Part shown: one piece after another, positions 40,844 to 51,154 of the stretch
Layout: each line of letters begins with the position of its first letter
How positions within the stretch are numbered: position 1 is the first letter of the stretch
NCBI GenBank assembly: GCA_040882255.1
Contig: JBBEBP010000016.1
Coordinates: forward strand, 620,001 to 684,000
Direction of reading: 5' to 3'
Source of the DNA: PWQG01 sp040882255
GTDB taxonomy: Bacteria; Pseudomonadota; Gammaproteobacteria; Pseudomonadales; Pseudohongiellaceae
Length of the DNA stretch: 64,000 nucleotides
The notes under the pieces: generated by a model
Seen by the model: only the letters and a program-made list of their open reading frames with translations
The model's database searches: none
What the model was told of the DNA's origin: nothing
Made by a program: the position numbers and the translations under genes

Positions 40844-41788
40844 ATGAATGATCCGGTATTGTCATTGCAGGATGTGACCAAGACCTATGGTGACTTCACT
40901 GCGGTCAGCGAGGTCAGCTTCTCCATCCCTCACGGCTCAATATACGGGTTCCTCGGTCCCAATGGCGCGGGCAAGACCACTATCATCCGCATGATCCTCG
41001 ACATCCTCCGACCGGACAGCGGGCAGATTGCCGTACTGGGCCATGACAGCGCCATGGCGGTGCGCAACCGCATCGGCTACCTGCCGGAAGAAAAAGGCCT
41101 GTACAAGAAGATGAAGGTCTGGGCGATCATCAGCTACTTCGCCTCCCTCAAGGGCCTGGACCGCAAGACCGCGAAACGCCGTGCTCATGAGCTGCTGGAG
41201 AAATACGGCCTGGCCGACTTCGCCGAGGCGAAAGTCGAATCCCTCTCCAAGGGCATGGGTCAGAAAGTACAGGTCATCTCGGCCATTGCACACGATCCCG
41301 AGCTGATCATCCTGGACGAACCGTTCTCGGGACTGGACCCCGTCAACCAGGAAGTACTGGAGCAGCTGATCCGCGATATCGCCTCCGAAGGACGCACCAT
41401 CATTTTCTCCACCCATATCATGCAGCACGCAGAGCGCCTGTGTGATCGCCTGCTACTGATTACCGGCGGCCGGAAGATTTTTGATGGCACAGTCAGCGAA
41501 GCCCGCTCCATCATACCGCGCCGCGTCACACTGCAGACAGCGACGGATATCACACACCTGCAGTCTCTGCCCGGTGTACTGGCCGTGCACCGCAATGAAG
41601 AAGAGGACGATGCCGGTGAACCGACCTGGGACCTGCACCTGGAAGAACACAGTGATCCGCAGTCCATCCTCAGACTCTGCTTTGAACAGAATATGGCACT
41701 GACGCGTTTCGACTATACCCGCGCCTCCCTGCACGACGTATTCGTGCACCTGGTGGGCCACGACGCCGGGGAGCAGACGTTCCGATGA
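40844..41788 (+). CDS. ABC exporter ATP-binding protein, NatA-like
   Basis: 314 residues. Walker A GPNGAGKTT near residue 40, the Q-loop region, signature LSKGMGQKVQV (the LSKGM variant typical of NatA-type exporters), Walker B LIILDEPFSGLDPV and switch His in FSTHIMQH. The extra C-terminal 80 residues form the regulatory domain common in this branch. It powers the permease encoded next; the genes overlap at ATGA. NatAB relatives export Na+ or other small substrates, but the cargo here is unknown. Confidence 0.93.
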   Translation: MNDPVLSLQDVTKTYGDFTAVSEVSFSIPHGSIYGFLGPNGAGKTTIIRMILDILRPDSGQIAVLGHDSAMAVRNRIGYLPEEKGLYKKMKVWAIISYFASLKGLDRKTAKRRAHELLEKYGLADFAEAKVESLSKGMGQKVQVISAIAHDPELIILDEPFSGLDPVNQEVLEQLIRDIASEGRTIIFSTHIMQHAERLCDRLLLITGGRKIFDGTVSEARSIIPRRVTLQTATDITHLQSLPGVLAVHRNEEEDDAGEPTWDLHLEEHSDPQSILRLCFEQNMALTRFDYTRASLHDVFVHLVGHDAGEQTFR

Positions 41789-43377
41789 GAGTGATCTGGC
41801 TGATTGCATTGCGCGAGTACATCGAGAACGTCCGCACCCGCGGGTTCTGGCTCGGCGTACTGCTGATCCCGGTCATCTTCGCAGGCATTTTCCTGTTCTC
41901 GGCACGCCTGGCCGAAAACGCACCCGTACGTCATTATGTCCTGATCGACCAGAGCGGACAATATGAAGAGGCGGTAGCCTCCGCCATTCGCCGCGAGCAC
42001 CAGCGCCGCATCCTGCAATCCTTTACCCGCTACATCCAGCAATACCGCCGCCCCGACGCGGACCTGCCGAGCGTCTCAGCGGACCAGGCCAGCTCACAGA
42101 TCGACCGCTTCCTGAACGATGCAGGCAGCCAGGAGATCGCCACGCTGGACCAGTGGCTGAGCAACGGTGGACTCGACAACGCCCGCCAGATGGCCGAACC
42201 CTATCTGCGCGATGACGCGCCGCCTTTCGAGGCACCCCGTGAACAGTTCGTGGCGGTGCCGCCGCCAGAGCCGGTCGATCCGACCGCCTCGCCCGAACAG
42301 ATCGTCGAACAGATGCGCCCCTGGCTCAATGATGAGCAACGGCTGCGGGTCGATGGCGAATCCGTGCGCCTGTTCGCCCTGATCCTGATTCCGGATGGAG
42401 TAGAGGAACAGATCATGGTGCCGGGCAGTGAAGGGCTGCAACCACGCGCCGAGGGCGAGGGCGTGCAGTTCTGGACCGGCAACCTGACCGACACGCGCCT
42501 GCCCAACGCCATCGAGGCCAGCATCAATCGCAATATCCGCGAGCAGGCCTTTGCCGAGCGCGGTATCGACGTTTCCGCCGTGCAGAACATCCAGCGCATG
42601 CGTCTGCCCCTGACCCGTCTGGATCCCGGCCAGGAAGAAGGCGAGGAATCGGTCAGCATGGCCGACACATTCCGGCAGTGGGCACCGATCGGTTTCGTCT
42701 ACCTGATCTTCATTTCACTGATGCAGAGCGTGCAGTACCTGCTCAGCAATACCATCGAGGAAAAATCCAACCGCATCATCGAGGTCCTGATCGCCTCCGT
42801 CACACCCAATGAACTGATGATGGGCAAGCTGGTGGGCATCGGCATGAGCGGCATCACTACCATCATCGCCTGGCTTCTGTCGTTCTTCGTGTTCATCCGG
42901 CTGTATCAGAGCGTGGAAACGGCCATGATCGCCCAGGTGCTGGACGTGCTGCTCGGCTCCGACCTGATCCCGTGGTTCATTTTCTACTACCTGAGCGGCT
43001 ACGCCTTGTATGCCGGCATCTTTCTGGCCATCGGCAGCCTCTGCAATACGCTGAAGGAAGCCCAGAGTCTGATGATGCCACTGATGCTGATACTGATCAT
43101 TCCCATCATCAGCATGGGTTTTATCGCGCAGGATCCAAACGGCACGCTGGCCCGGGTCATGTCCTGGATCCCCCTGTTCACACCGTTTTCCATGATGAAC
43201 CGGGCTGCGGCCCAGCCACCCGTGTTCGACCTGATCGGCACCTCCCTGCTGCTGCTGGCCAGTGTGGTGCTGGTGCTGTGGCTGTCGGGCCGGGTATTCC
43301 GCCAGGGCGTGTTGCGTACCGGGCAACCACCACGACTGCTGGAACTGTGGCGCATGATGCGAGCGCGACCATCGTGA
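41785..43377 (+). CDS. ABC-2 type permease, NatB-like
   Basis: 530 residues. One N-terminal helix (GVLLIPVIFAGIFLFSA), a large extracytoplasmic domain of about 250 residues, then a block of five to six helices from residue 300 (FVYLIFISLMQSVQYLLSNTIEEKSNRIIEVLIASVTPNELMMGKLVG). The EEKSNRIIEVL stretch is the hallmark coupling region of ABC-2 NatB-type permeases. It is translationally coupled to the ATPase (ATGA overlap), so the two products form the exporter. Confidence 0.9.
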   Translation: MRVIWLIALREYIENVRTRGFWLGVLLIPVIFAGIFLFSARLAENAPVRHYVLIDQSGQYEEAVASAIRREHQRRILQSFTRYIQQYRRPDADLPSVSADQASSQIDRFLNDAGSQEIATLDQWLSNGGLDNARQMAEPYLRDDAPPFEAPREQFVAVPPPEPVDPTASPEQIVEQMRPWLNDEQRLRVDGESVRLFALILIPDGVEEQIMVPGSEGLQPRAEGEGVQFWTGNLTDTRLPNAIEASINRNIREQAFAERGIDVSAVQNIQRMRLPLTRLDPGQEEGEESVSMADTFRQWAPIGFVYLIFISLMQSVQYLLSNTIEEKSNRIIEVLIASVTPNELMMGKLVGIGMSGITTIIAWLLSFFVFIRLYQSVETAMIAQVLDVLLGSDLIPWFIFYYLSGYALYAGIFLAIGSLCNTLKEAQSLMMPLMLILIIPIISMGFIAQDPNGTLARVMSWIPLFTPFSMMNRAAAQPPVFDLIGTSLLLLASVVLVLWLSGRVFRQGVLRTGQPPRLLELWRMMRARPS

Positions 43378-43393
43378 CACGAGGCTGAACACC

Positions 43394-44443
43394 ATGCGGG
43401 AAATCATCGAACGGCGTATGTTTTTCGCCCTGCTGGCATCGATCACTCTGTTGTTCCTGTGGTTGTTGCAGCCATTCTGGAGTGCGATCTTCTGGGCCTT
43501 TGTGATGACCCTGATCTTCTTTCCCCTGCAGCGGCGCCTGCAGCAATACTGGCCTGGTCGACGCAACACCACGGCGCTGATCACATTGCTGACCGGCACC
43601 CTGGTCGTGGTGCTGCCGGCAGTCGCTATCGTATTCGCTTTTGTGGCAGAGGGGATCAGCCTCTACCAGTCCATCGAGTCACGGGAAATAGACCCGGAAA
43701 CCATCCTGGAGCAGATCGGCGCTGCAGTACCCTGGCTACCCGAACTGCTGCAACGCTTTGGCGTGGACACAGGCAACGTCCGTGAATACCTGTCCAGCGC
43801 AGCGGTCACTGTAAGCCAGTGGCTGGGGCAGGAGGCAGTCAGCTTCGGGCGCAACACGGTCAGTTTCACCCTGCGCATGGCGCTGATGCTGTACCTGGTC
43901 TTCTTTCTGCTGCGCGATGGCGATCGCCTGGCCGAATACATCCGTCAGGCCATCCCCCTGGATGCCGAACGCAATCAGCTGCTGTTCGGCAAATTCGTGG
44001 AAGTCACCCGCGCCACGGTGAAAGGCAACCTGCTGGTGGCGATCATCCAGGGCGCCCTGGGTGGCCTGATCTTCTTCATTCTGGGCATAGCGGCGCCGAT
44101 TCTCTGGGCGGTCGTCATGGCCTTCCTGTCACTGATCCCGGCCGTCGGCGCCTTTCTGGTCTGGTTCCCGGTGGCCGTCTACCTTTATGCCACCGGCGAC
44201 TGGATTTCCGCCACGGTACTGATCGCGTACGGCGCCATCATCATCGGACTGGCCGACAACGTCCTGCGGCCCATTCTCGTCGGCCGCGACACCAAGCTAC
44301 CGGATTACATCGTGCTGTTCTCGACACTGGGCGGCATTGCCGTGGTGGGCATCAACGGCTTTGTGGTCGGCCCGCTGATTGCCGCCCTCTTCCTGGCCTT
44401 CTGGACCACCTTCATCCGGGACTTCTCCTCCCGGTCGGAGTAA
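43394..44443 (+). CDS. AI-2E / PerM family transporter
   Basis: 349 residues with about seven helices. The pattern FWSAIFWAFVMTLIFFPLQRRLQQ at the N-terminus, KGNLLVAIIQGALGGLIFFILGIAAPILWAVVMAFLSLIPAVGAFLVW in the middle and GLADNVLRPILVGRDTKLPDYIVLFSTLGGIAVVGINGFVVGPLIAALFLAFW at the end is typical of this family. Members have been assigned autoinducer-2 export, Na+/H+ antiport or no known activity, so only the family is claimed. It follows the NatB-like gene by 16 bases. Confidence 0.88.
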   Translation: MREIIERRMFFALLASITLLFLWLLQPFWSAIFWAFVMTLIFFPLQRRLQQYWPGRRNTTALITLLTGTLVVVLPAVAIVFAFVAEGISLYQSIESREIDPETILEQIGAAVPWLPELLQRFGVDTGNVREYLSSAAVTVSQWLGQEAVSFGRNTVSFTLRMALMLYLVFFLLRDGDRLAEYIRQAIPLDAERNQLLFGKFVEVTRATVKGNLLVAIIQGALGGLIFFILGIAAPILWAVVMAFLSLIPAVGAFLVWFPVAVYLYATGDWISATVLIAYGAIIIGLADNVLRPILVGRDTKLPDYIVLFSTLGGIAVVGINGFVVGPLIAALFLAFWTTFIRDFSSRSE

Positions 44444-44530
44444 TCACGGAGCCGGCACCACCACGCCCTTCTAAGAGATCGGCCAATCGCGCTAGAATGG
44501 CGTCTTTATCGTGACCATGGAGGTTCCGCC

Positions 44531-45358
44531 TTGGAGAACCACCGCATCGCCTTCATCGGCGCCGGCAATATGGCCAACAGCCTGATACACGGGCTCCTCG
44601 CCAAAGGGCTGCCGCCCGGCAATATTCTCGCCTGTGATCCGGACACGGAAAAATTACACGCCCTGCGGGACGAATGCGGTATCGTGCCCTCCAGTATGGA
44701 AGAGGCCGCCGGACAGGCGGATGTCGTCGTGCTGGCCGTCAAGCCACAGGTCATGGGCGGCGTCTGCCGGCAACTCGCTACCTGCCTGCCTGCTGCCAGC
44801 GCCTCGGACGCTGTGTTCGTCTCCATCGCAGCCGGCATTCCGCTGCGGTCACTGGAGCAGTGGCTGGGAGCGCAACGTGCCATCGTGCGTACCATGCCCA
44901 ACACTCCGTCGCTGGTCGGCGAAGGGGCCACCGCCCTGATCGCCAACGAGACAGCCGGTCAGGTCCAGCGGGAGCTGGCCACGCAGTTGATGCAGGCCGT
45001 GGGCATCACGGCCTGGGTGGTGCAGGAAGAGGACATCGACATCATCACGGCGTTATCCGGAAGTGGTCCTGCGTACTATTTCCTGATGATGGAATCCATG
45101 ACGGCAGCCGCCACAGATCTGGGACTGAATGAGGAGACAGCACGCCGTTTCGCGATCCAGACCGCACTGGGCGCCGGTCGTCTGGCCGCCAGCGGCGACA
45201 CGCCGCCGGACGAGCTGCGCCGCCGCGTCACCTCACCCGGTGGCACAACCGAGCAGGCACTGCAATCGTTCAGCGACGACCATTTCGCCAGTGTGGTGAA
45301 GCGCGCCATGCAGGCCGCCCGGCAACGTTCGGCGGAATTGTCCGAACAGTCGGAATAA
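44531..45358 (+). CDS. proC: Pyrroline-5-carboxylate reductase
   Basis: 275 residues; reduces 1-pyrroline-5-carboxylate to L-proline with NAD(P)H, the last step of proline synthesis. The N-terminal Rossmann motif is IAFIGAGNMANSLIHGLL. The P5C-binding C-terminal motif is TALSGSGPAYYFLMMESM, with LRRRVTSPGGTTEQAL at the end. The start is a TTG preceded by GGAGG seven bases away; an ATG overlapping that ribosome site is out of place. A TAGAAT box at 44493-44498 may be the -10. yggT follows, a common pairing. Confidence 0.96.
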   Translation: MENHRIAFIGAGNMANSLIHGLLAKGLPPGNILACDPDTEKLHALRDECGIVPSSMEEAAGQADVVVLAVKPQVMGGVCRQLATCLPAASASDAVFVSIAAGIPLRSLEQWLGAQRAIVRTMPNTPSLVGEGATALIANETAGQVQRELATQLMQAVGITAWVVQEEDIDIITALSGSGPAYYFLMMESMTAAATDLGLNEETARRFAIQTALGAGRLAASGDTPPDELRRRVTSPGGTTEQALQSFSDDHFASVVKRAMQAARQRSAELSEQSE

Positions 45359-45382
45359 AAGTACACAGACAAGAGGAATCAC

Positions 45383-45961
45383 ATGGGCACCATCAATGAA
45401 GTCGGCTTTCTGCTGGTCAACACCTTGGGTTCGCTATACCTGATGGCCATTCTGCTGCGCTTCCTGCTGCAGATCGCGCAGGCGGATTTCTACAACCCCA
45501 TCACCCAGATCGTGGTTCGATTCACCGAGCCGGGAGTAAAACTGTTCCGGCGGTTCATCCCCGGCATCCGGGGCGTCGACCTGTCTTCCCTGGTATTTGC
45601 CCTGATTGTGCAGATGGCCGCGATGACCGCCCTGGTGTTCCTCAGCAACATACAGCTGCCCGGTCCGGGGCTGATACTGACCTGGTCACTCGTCGGCCTG
45701 TTGTCCTTTATCCTCAATATCTACTTCTGGGGCATCATCATCTCCATCGTGGCCAGTTTCCTGGCGCCGTTCAGCACACACCCGGCTCTGGTGCTGGTCC
45801 GCCAGCTCACCGAGCCAGTGATGGCACCGTTCCGCCGCCTGTTGCCGCCCATGGGAGGCCTGGACCTGTCGCCGATCTTCGTGTTCCTGACACTGCAGGT
45901 CATACGGGCCATTCTGATCGCCCCGGCCGGGGTCAACCCGCGCTTCGTCCTCGGCATGTGA
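45383..45961 (+). CDS. YggT family membrane protein
   Basis: 192 residues with two copies of the YGGT domain. Repeat 1: YLMAILLRFLLQIAQADFYNPITQIVVRFTEPGVKLFRRFIPGIRGVDLSSLVFAL. Repeat 2: ISIVASFLAPFSTHPALVLVRQLTEPVMAPFRRLLPPMGGLDLSPIFVF. About four membrane helices. Family knowledge links YggT to osmotic and membrane homeostasis without a defined activity. It sits 24 bases after proC and 14 bases before metX. Confidence 0.92.
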   Translation: MGTINEVGFLLVNTLGSLYLMAILLRFLLQIAQADFYNPITQIVVRFTEPGVKLFRRFIPGIRGVDLSSLVFALIVQMAAMTALVFLSNIQLPGPGLILTWSLVGLLSFILNIYFWGIIISIVASFLAPFSTHPALVLVRQLTEPVMAPFRRLLPPMGGLDLSPIFVFLTLQVIRAILIAPAGVNPRFVLGM

Positions 45962-45975
45962 GGAGAGCAGCGTAG

Positions 45976-47161
<1,186 letters not shown>

Positions 47162-47172
<11 letters not shown>

Positions 47173-47755
47173 CCTCGACATCATCGAGACCTGGATCGAA
47201 CCCGGCAATCACGTACTGGACCTGGGCTGCGGTGACGGACGCCTGCTTGCCCACCTGAAGGAACACAAGCAGGTGCGCGACACCGGCCTGGAAATTGACC
47301 CCGACAATATTGAAGAGTGCCTGGCCCATGGCGTCAATGTCATCGAGCAGGATCTCAACAAGGGGCTGCACAATTTCCAGGATGCCAGCTTCGACACCGT
47401 ACTGCTGACCCACACCCTGCAGGCTGTACAATATCCGGACCTGCTGGTGGAGGAGATGCTGCGCATCGGCCGCCGCGGCATCATCACCTTCCCCAACTTC
47501 GGCAACTGGCGCAGCCGCGGTTACCTGGGCTTGCGCGGCCGCATGCCGGTCTCGCACTACATGCCCTACGAGTGGTACAACACACCCAACATCCATTTCT
47601 GCACCGTGCAGGACTTCGATGTATTCTGCCGCGAGCGAGAGATCCGCATCATCGAACGCCTGGTGGTGGATTACAGACACCGGGGCAGCCGGCTGATACG
47701 GCGCTTTCCCAACCTGCTGGGCGAGATCGCCATCTATCACATTACCCGCAGCTGA
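47162..47755 (+). CDS. metW: Methionine biosynthesis protein MetW
   Basis: 197-residue class I methyltransferase-fold protein. Motif I is HVLDLGCGDGRLLAHL; later blocks TVLLTHTLQAVQYPDLLVEEMLRIGRRGIITFPNFGNWRSR and LPVS-type PVSHYMPYEWYNTPNIHFCTVQDFD are typical of MetW. It works with MetX in homoserine acylation, apparently by forming or stabilising the active complex. It starts inside metX (11-base overlap), consistent with coupled synthesis of the two partners. Confidence 0.95.
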
Positions 47756-47764
47756 GGGAGGAGC

Positions 47765-48376
47765 ATGTCACAACGCATCGTACTGGCCAGCGGAAATGCC
47801 GGAAAGTTGAAGGAAATGCAGCGCATCCTGGCGGACGCCGGGGTGGAACTGATCAGTCAGCGCGAGCTGGACCTGGACAGCCCGGAAGAGACGGGCCTGA
47901 CCTTCGTCGAGAATGCCCTGATCAAGGCTCGTCATGCTAGCCGGGCCAGCGGCCTGCCGGCACTGGCGGACGACTCCGGGCTGGCTGTTGACGCGCTGCA
48001 CGGCGCACCGGGTATCCACTCGGCCCGTTACGCCGGGGTCCACGGTGACGATGCGGCCAACAACCGCAAGCTGCTGGATGCCCTGCGGGATGTCCCGGAG
48101 AACCGGCGCACGGCCCGTTTCATCTGTGTGATCGCCTTTCTGCGCCACCCGGAAGACCCCGTACCGCTGATCTGCCAGGGCGTCTGGCCGGGCATCATCC
48201 GCCGCGAGCCGTCCGGCGGCAACGGCTTCGGCTACGATCCCCTGTTCCAGGTACCGGACCGGCACTGCAGCAGCGCCGAATTGCCGCCGGACGAGAAGAA
48301 CCGCATCAGCCACCGGGGCCGGGCACTGCAGCAGTTGCTGGCGCAATGGGCCGGCTCCGGCCCGGCCACACCGTGA
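47765..48376 (+). CDS. rdgB: dITP/XTP pyrophosphatase (RdgB/HAM1)
   Basis: 203 residues. It removes non-canonical purine triphosphates (dITP, XTP) by pyrophosphate release. The N-terminal signature IVLASGNAGKLKEMQRIL binds nucleotide phosphates. TFVENALIKARHASRASGLPALADDSGLAVDAL carries the metal-binding acidic residues. GGNGFGYDPLFQVP and KNRISHRGRAL close the active site. It ends in a GTGA overlap with hemW, a conserved neighbour in gammaproteobacteria. Confidence 0.96.
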   Translation: MSQRIVLASGNAGKLKEMQRILADAGVELISQRELDLDSPEETGLTFVENALIKARHASRASGLPALADDSGLAVDALHGAPGIHSARYAGVHGDDAANNRKLLDALRDVPENRRTARFICVIAFLRHPEDPVPLICQGVWPGIIRREPSGGNGFGYDPLFQVPDRHCSSAELPPDEKNRISHRGRALQQLLAQWAGSGPATP

Positions 48377-49524
48377 ACACCCCTGGTCTCCAGCTCCCCC
48401 CACTGAGCCTGTATGTCCACGTGCCCTGGTGTGTGCGCAAATGTCCCTATTGCGACTTCAATTCTCACGAGGCCAGCGGAGCACTCCCCGAAGACGACTA
48501 CATCCGGGCCCTGATCGAGGACCTGGACCAGGACCTGGCGATGGTGCAGGGACGCTCTCTGCAGAGCATTTTCATCGGTGGCGGCACGCCCAGCCTGTTC
48601 TCCGGCCGCAGCTACGGCCGATTGCTGACGGCAATCGCGCAGCGCACCTCCCTGGCGCCTGACGTCGAGATCACCCTGGAAGCCAATCCGGGCACCACCG
48701 AATACCAGCGTTTCTCCGACTACCGCACGGCCGGCATCAACCGTCTGTCCATCGGCGCGCAGAGCTTTGACGACGCACAGCTGCGCACCCTGGGGCGCAT
48801 ACACGACAGCACGGAAATCCGGCGTGCCGCCCGCGAGGCACACCGGGCCGGGTTCGACAACTTCAACATCGACCTGATGTACGCCCTGCCCGATCAGACC
48901 CCGGAAGCGGCCTGCGAAGACCTGCGCCAGGCACTGCAGCTGGAGCCCGCACACCTGTCCTGGTATCAGCTCACCATCGAACCCAACACCTCCTTCTACA
49001 AACGCCCGCCCGACGCCCTGCCGGAGGAGACGGTAATTGATACGCAGGACCGGGGCCTGTCGCTGCTGGAGTCAGCCGGACTGCAGCGCTACGAGGTGTC
49101 CGCCTGGGCCCGGCCAGGCCGTGCATCGGTGCATAATCTCAACTACTGGACGTTCGGGGATTACCTGGGCATCGGAGCCGGTGCGCACGGCAAGATCACC
49201 CTACCCGGGGAATCCCGCATTGTGCGGACCCGGAAGAGACGCCAGCCGGACCATTATCTGAAGTCCTCCCTGACGCGGTCCGCCGGTTGCGACCCCGTAC
49301 CTGACAATCAACTGGTGCTGGAGTTCCTGATGAATGCGCTGCGTCTGACCGGCGGCTTTACAGTACCGCAGTTCGAGGCGCACACCGGGCTGCCTTTCGG
49401 CACTCTGGAAAAGCAGGTAGAATCATTGACTGATCGCGGTCTGATGACGTGTGAAGGCGAACGCTGCCGGACCACGCCACGTGGCCTGCAACTGCTCGAT
49501 TCAGTACTGGAAACGTTCCTCTAG
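48373..49524 (+). CDS. hemW: HemW, radical SAM heme chaperone
   Basis: 383 residues. The radical SAM cluster site is C20, C24 and C27 in VPWCVRKCPYCDFN (CX3CX2C). SIFIGGGTPSLFSG, GINRLSIGAQSFDDAQLRTLGRIH and NIDLMYALPDQT are the next family blocks. It lacks the extra N-terminal Cys of true coproporphyrinogen dehydrogenase HemN, so the HemW (heme chaperone) assignment is preferred. The GTG at 48373 overlaps the rdgB stop by four bases; phhB follows 13 bases after its own stop. Confidence 0.94.
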   Translation: MNTPGLQLPPLSLYVHVPWCVRKCPYCDFNSHEASGALPEDDYIRALIEDLDQDLAMVQGRSLQSIFIGGGTPSLFSGRSYGRLLTAIAQRTSLAPDVEITLEANPGTTEYQRFSDYRTAGINRLSIGAQSFDDAQLRTLGRIHDSTEIRRAAREAHRAGFDNFNIDLMYALPDQTPEAACEDLRQALQLEPAHLSWYQLTIEPNTSFYKRPPDALPEETVIDTQDRGLSLLESAGLQRYEVSAWARPGRASVHNLNYWTFGDYLGIGAGAHGKITLPGESRIVRTRKRRQPDHYLKSSLTRSAGCDPVPDNQLVLEFLMNALRLTGGFTVPQFEAHTGLPFGTLEKQVESLTDRGLMTCEGERCRTTPRGLQLLDSVLETFL

Positions 49525-49537
49525 GAGGTACGGCATC

Positions 49538-49906
49538 ATGAGCGAGGAAGTCCTGGCCCAGCGCCACTGTGAACCCTGTTCCCTGGGCGGCAAGCCATTG
49601 TCCCCCGAAGAATCCAACCGGCTGTTGACCGGCATCCCGCGCTGGAAAAAAGTGCGCAATGATGAAGGCATTGAACAGCTGCACCGCGCCTTCCACTTCC
49701 GTGATTTCAAGGAAGCGTTCAATTTTGCCTACAAGGTCGCGGCCATGGCCGAGCGAGAGGATCATCACCCCGCCCTGCTCGTCGAGTGGGGACAGGCAAC
49801 CGTGACCTGGTGGACGCACAAGATCGGGGGCCTGCACGAAAACGACTTCATCATGGCCGCCAAAACAGATCGCGTCGCCGATACCAGCGACGGACAGGAC
49901 CGCTGA
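49538..49906 (+). CDS. phhB: Pterin-4a-carbinolamine dehydratase
   Basis: 122 residues. It recycles the 4a-hydroxy-tetrahydropterin cofactor. The family motif EDHHPALLVEWGQATVTWWTHKIGGLHENDF contains the catalytic His pair and Trp, and FRDFKEAFNFAYKVAAMAE forms the preceding helix. No phenylalanine hydroxylase gene lies nearby, so its role may be general pterin or molybdopterin-related maintenance. AGGAGG lies nine bases before the ATG at 49538; the longer upstream frame overlaps hemW and is rejected. Confidence 0.92.
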   Translation: MSEEVLAQRHCEPCSLGGKPLSPEESNRLLTGIPRWKKVRNDEGIEQLHRAFHFRDFKEAFNFAYKVAAMAEREDHHPALLVEWGQATVTWWTHKIGGLHENDFIMAAKTDRVADTSDGQDR

Positions 49907-49932
49907 TCTTACTCCACCAAGGCGAGCGGCCC

Positions 49933-51135
49933 ATGCCCCTGCTACAACACTTTGATGCCCTGCTGCGGCTACCCAGCATCAGTTCCACCCGTCCGTCGCT
50001 GGACATGAGCAACCGACCGGTCATCGACTACCTGGCCGAGCAGTTCGAGGCACTGGGCTTTCGCTGCGAGATCGTCCCCAGCCCCAGCGACAGCAGCGCC
50101 GAAAAGGCCAACCTGATCGCCACGCTGGGCACTGGTCCCGGTGGCCTGGTGCTGGCGGGCCACAGCGATACGGTGCCCATGGACGAGAACCTGTGGCAGG
50201 TCGACCCACTGCGGATGACGGAAAAAGACAACCGGCTCTACGGGCTGGGCAGCACGGACATGAAAGGCTTCTTCGCACTGATACTGGAAGCCGTTGAGTC
50301 CGAAAAGCTGCGGGGTCTATCCCTGCAGCAACCCCTGATCGTACTGGCCACTGCCGACGAGGAGACCTCCATGCATGGCGCCCGTGCGCTGGCCGAACTG
50401 GGCCGCCCGAAGGCACGCTATGCCGTGATCGGCGAGCCCACGGGCCTGCGCCCCGTGCGCGCCCACAAGGGCATGATGATGGAGGCCATTCGCCTGCACG
50501 GGCGCAGCGGACACTCCTCCGACCCGTCCCTGGGCCGCAATGCCCTGGAAGCCATGCACGAGGCCATCACGGCGCTGCTCGCCCTGCGTGGTGAACTGCA
50601 ACAGCAATACCGCGACCCCCTGTTCGATATCGACATCCCGACCATGAACCTGGGCTGTATCCACGGCGGTGACAACCCCAACCGGATCTGCGGTCACTGC
50701 GACCTGGAGTTCGATGTCCGCCTGATTCCGGGCATGGATCCAGATACTGTGCGCGACCTGATCAGGTCACGTGTTATGCCGATCGCCGAGCGCCATGAGG
50801 TGGACTTCGAACTCGTTCCCCTGTTTCCCGGTATCGCACCGTTCAAAACCGCAGCCGAGGGTGACCTGGTACGTACCGCAGAACGCCTGACCGGCCACCA
50901 GGCGGAAAGTGTGGCATTCGGTACAGAAGCACCGCTACTGCAGCAGATCGGCATGGAGACCATCGTACTGGGGCCGGGTGATATCGCCCAGGCCCACCAG
51001 CCGGACGAGTACCTGGCACTGGACCGCGTACAGCCTTGCGTGGACCTGCTCCGGCGCCTGATCGGCCATTATTGTCTGACACCCGGCACGGAGAATGACG
51101 TCACCGGCACATCCGACAGTTCAAATAGAGACTGA
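49933..51135 (+). CDS. argE: Acetylornithine deacetylase
   Basis: 400-residue M20 metallopeptidase-family enzyme that hydrolyses N-acetylornithine to ornithine in arginine synthesis. Zinc ligands lie in VLAGHSDTVPMDE, GLGSTDMKGFFAL and TADEETSMHGA; the dimerisation domain insertion is present, and the last ligand region is GPGDIAQAHQPDEYL. The start at 49933 gives the typical ArgE N-terminus. argA is next, 19 bases downstream, so the acetyl cycle genes for the first and fifth steps are together. Confidence 0.92.
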   Translation: MPLLQHFDALLRLPSISSTRPSLDMSNRPVIDYLAEQFEALGFRCEIVPSPSDSSAEKANLIATLGTGPGGLVLAGHSDTVPMDENLWQVDPLRMTEKDNRLYGLGSTDMKGFFALILEAVESEKLRGLSLQQPLIVLATADEETSMHGARALAELGRPKARYAVIGEPTGLRPVRAHKGMMMEAIRLHGRSGHSSDPSLGRNALEAMHEAITALLALRGELQQQYRDPLFDIDIPTMNLGCIHGGDNPNRICGHCDLEFDVRLIPGMDPDTVRDLIRSRVMPIAERHEVDFELVPLFPGIAPFKTAAEGDLVRTAERLTGHQAESVAFGTEAPLLQQIGMETIVLGPGDIAQAHQPDEYLALDRVQPCVDLLRRLIGHYCLTPGTENDVTGTSDSSNRD

Positions 51136-51148
51136 AACCGCCTATAGT
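51120..51148 (+). promoter_or_regulatory. Predicted argA promoter, possibly leaderless
   Basis: TTCAAA (51120-51125) and TATAGT (51143-51148) are 17 bases apart. Only six bases separate the -10 box from the argA ATG at 51155, so a transcript starting seven bases after the -10 would begin at the start codon. No Shine-Dalgarno sequence is seen. Confidence 0.45.
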
Positions 51149-51154
51149 ACGCGC

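Noticed and set aside
51095..51154. Earlier in-frame ATG for argA at 51095
   Set aside because: It would add 20 residues without family similarity and overlaps the argE end; the ATG at 51155 matches the ArgA N-terminus.
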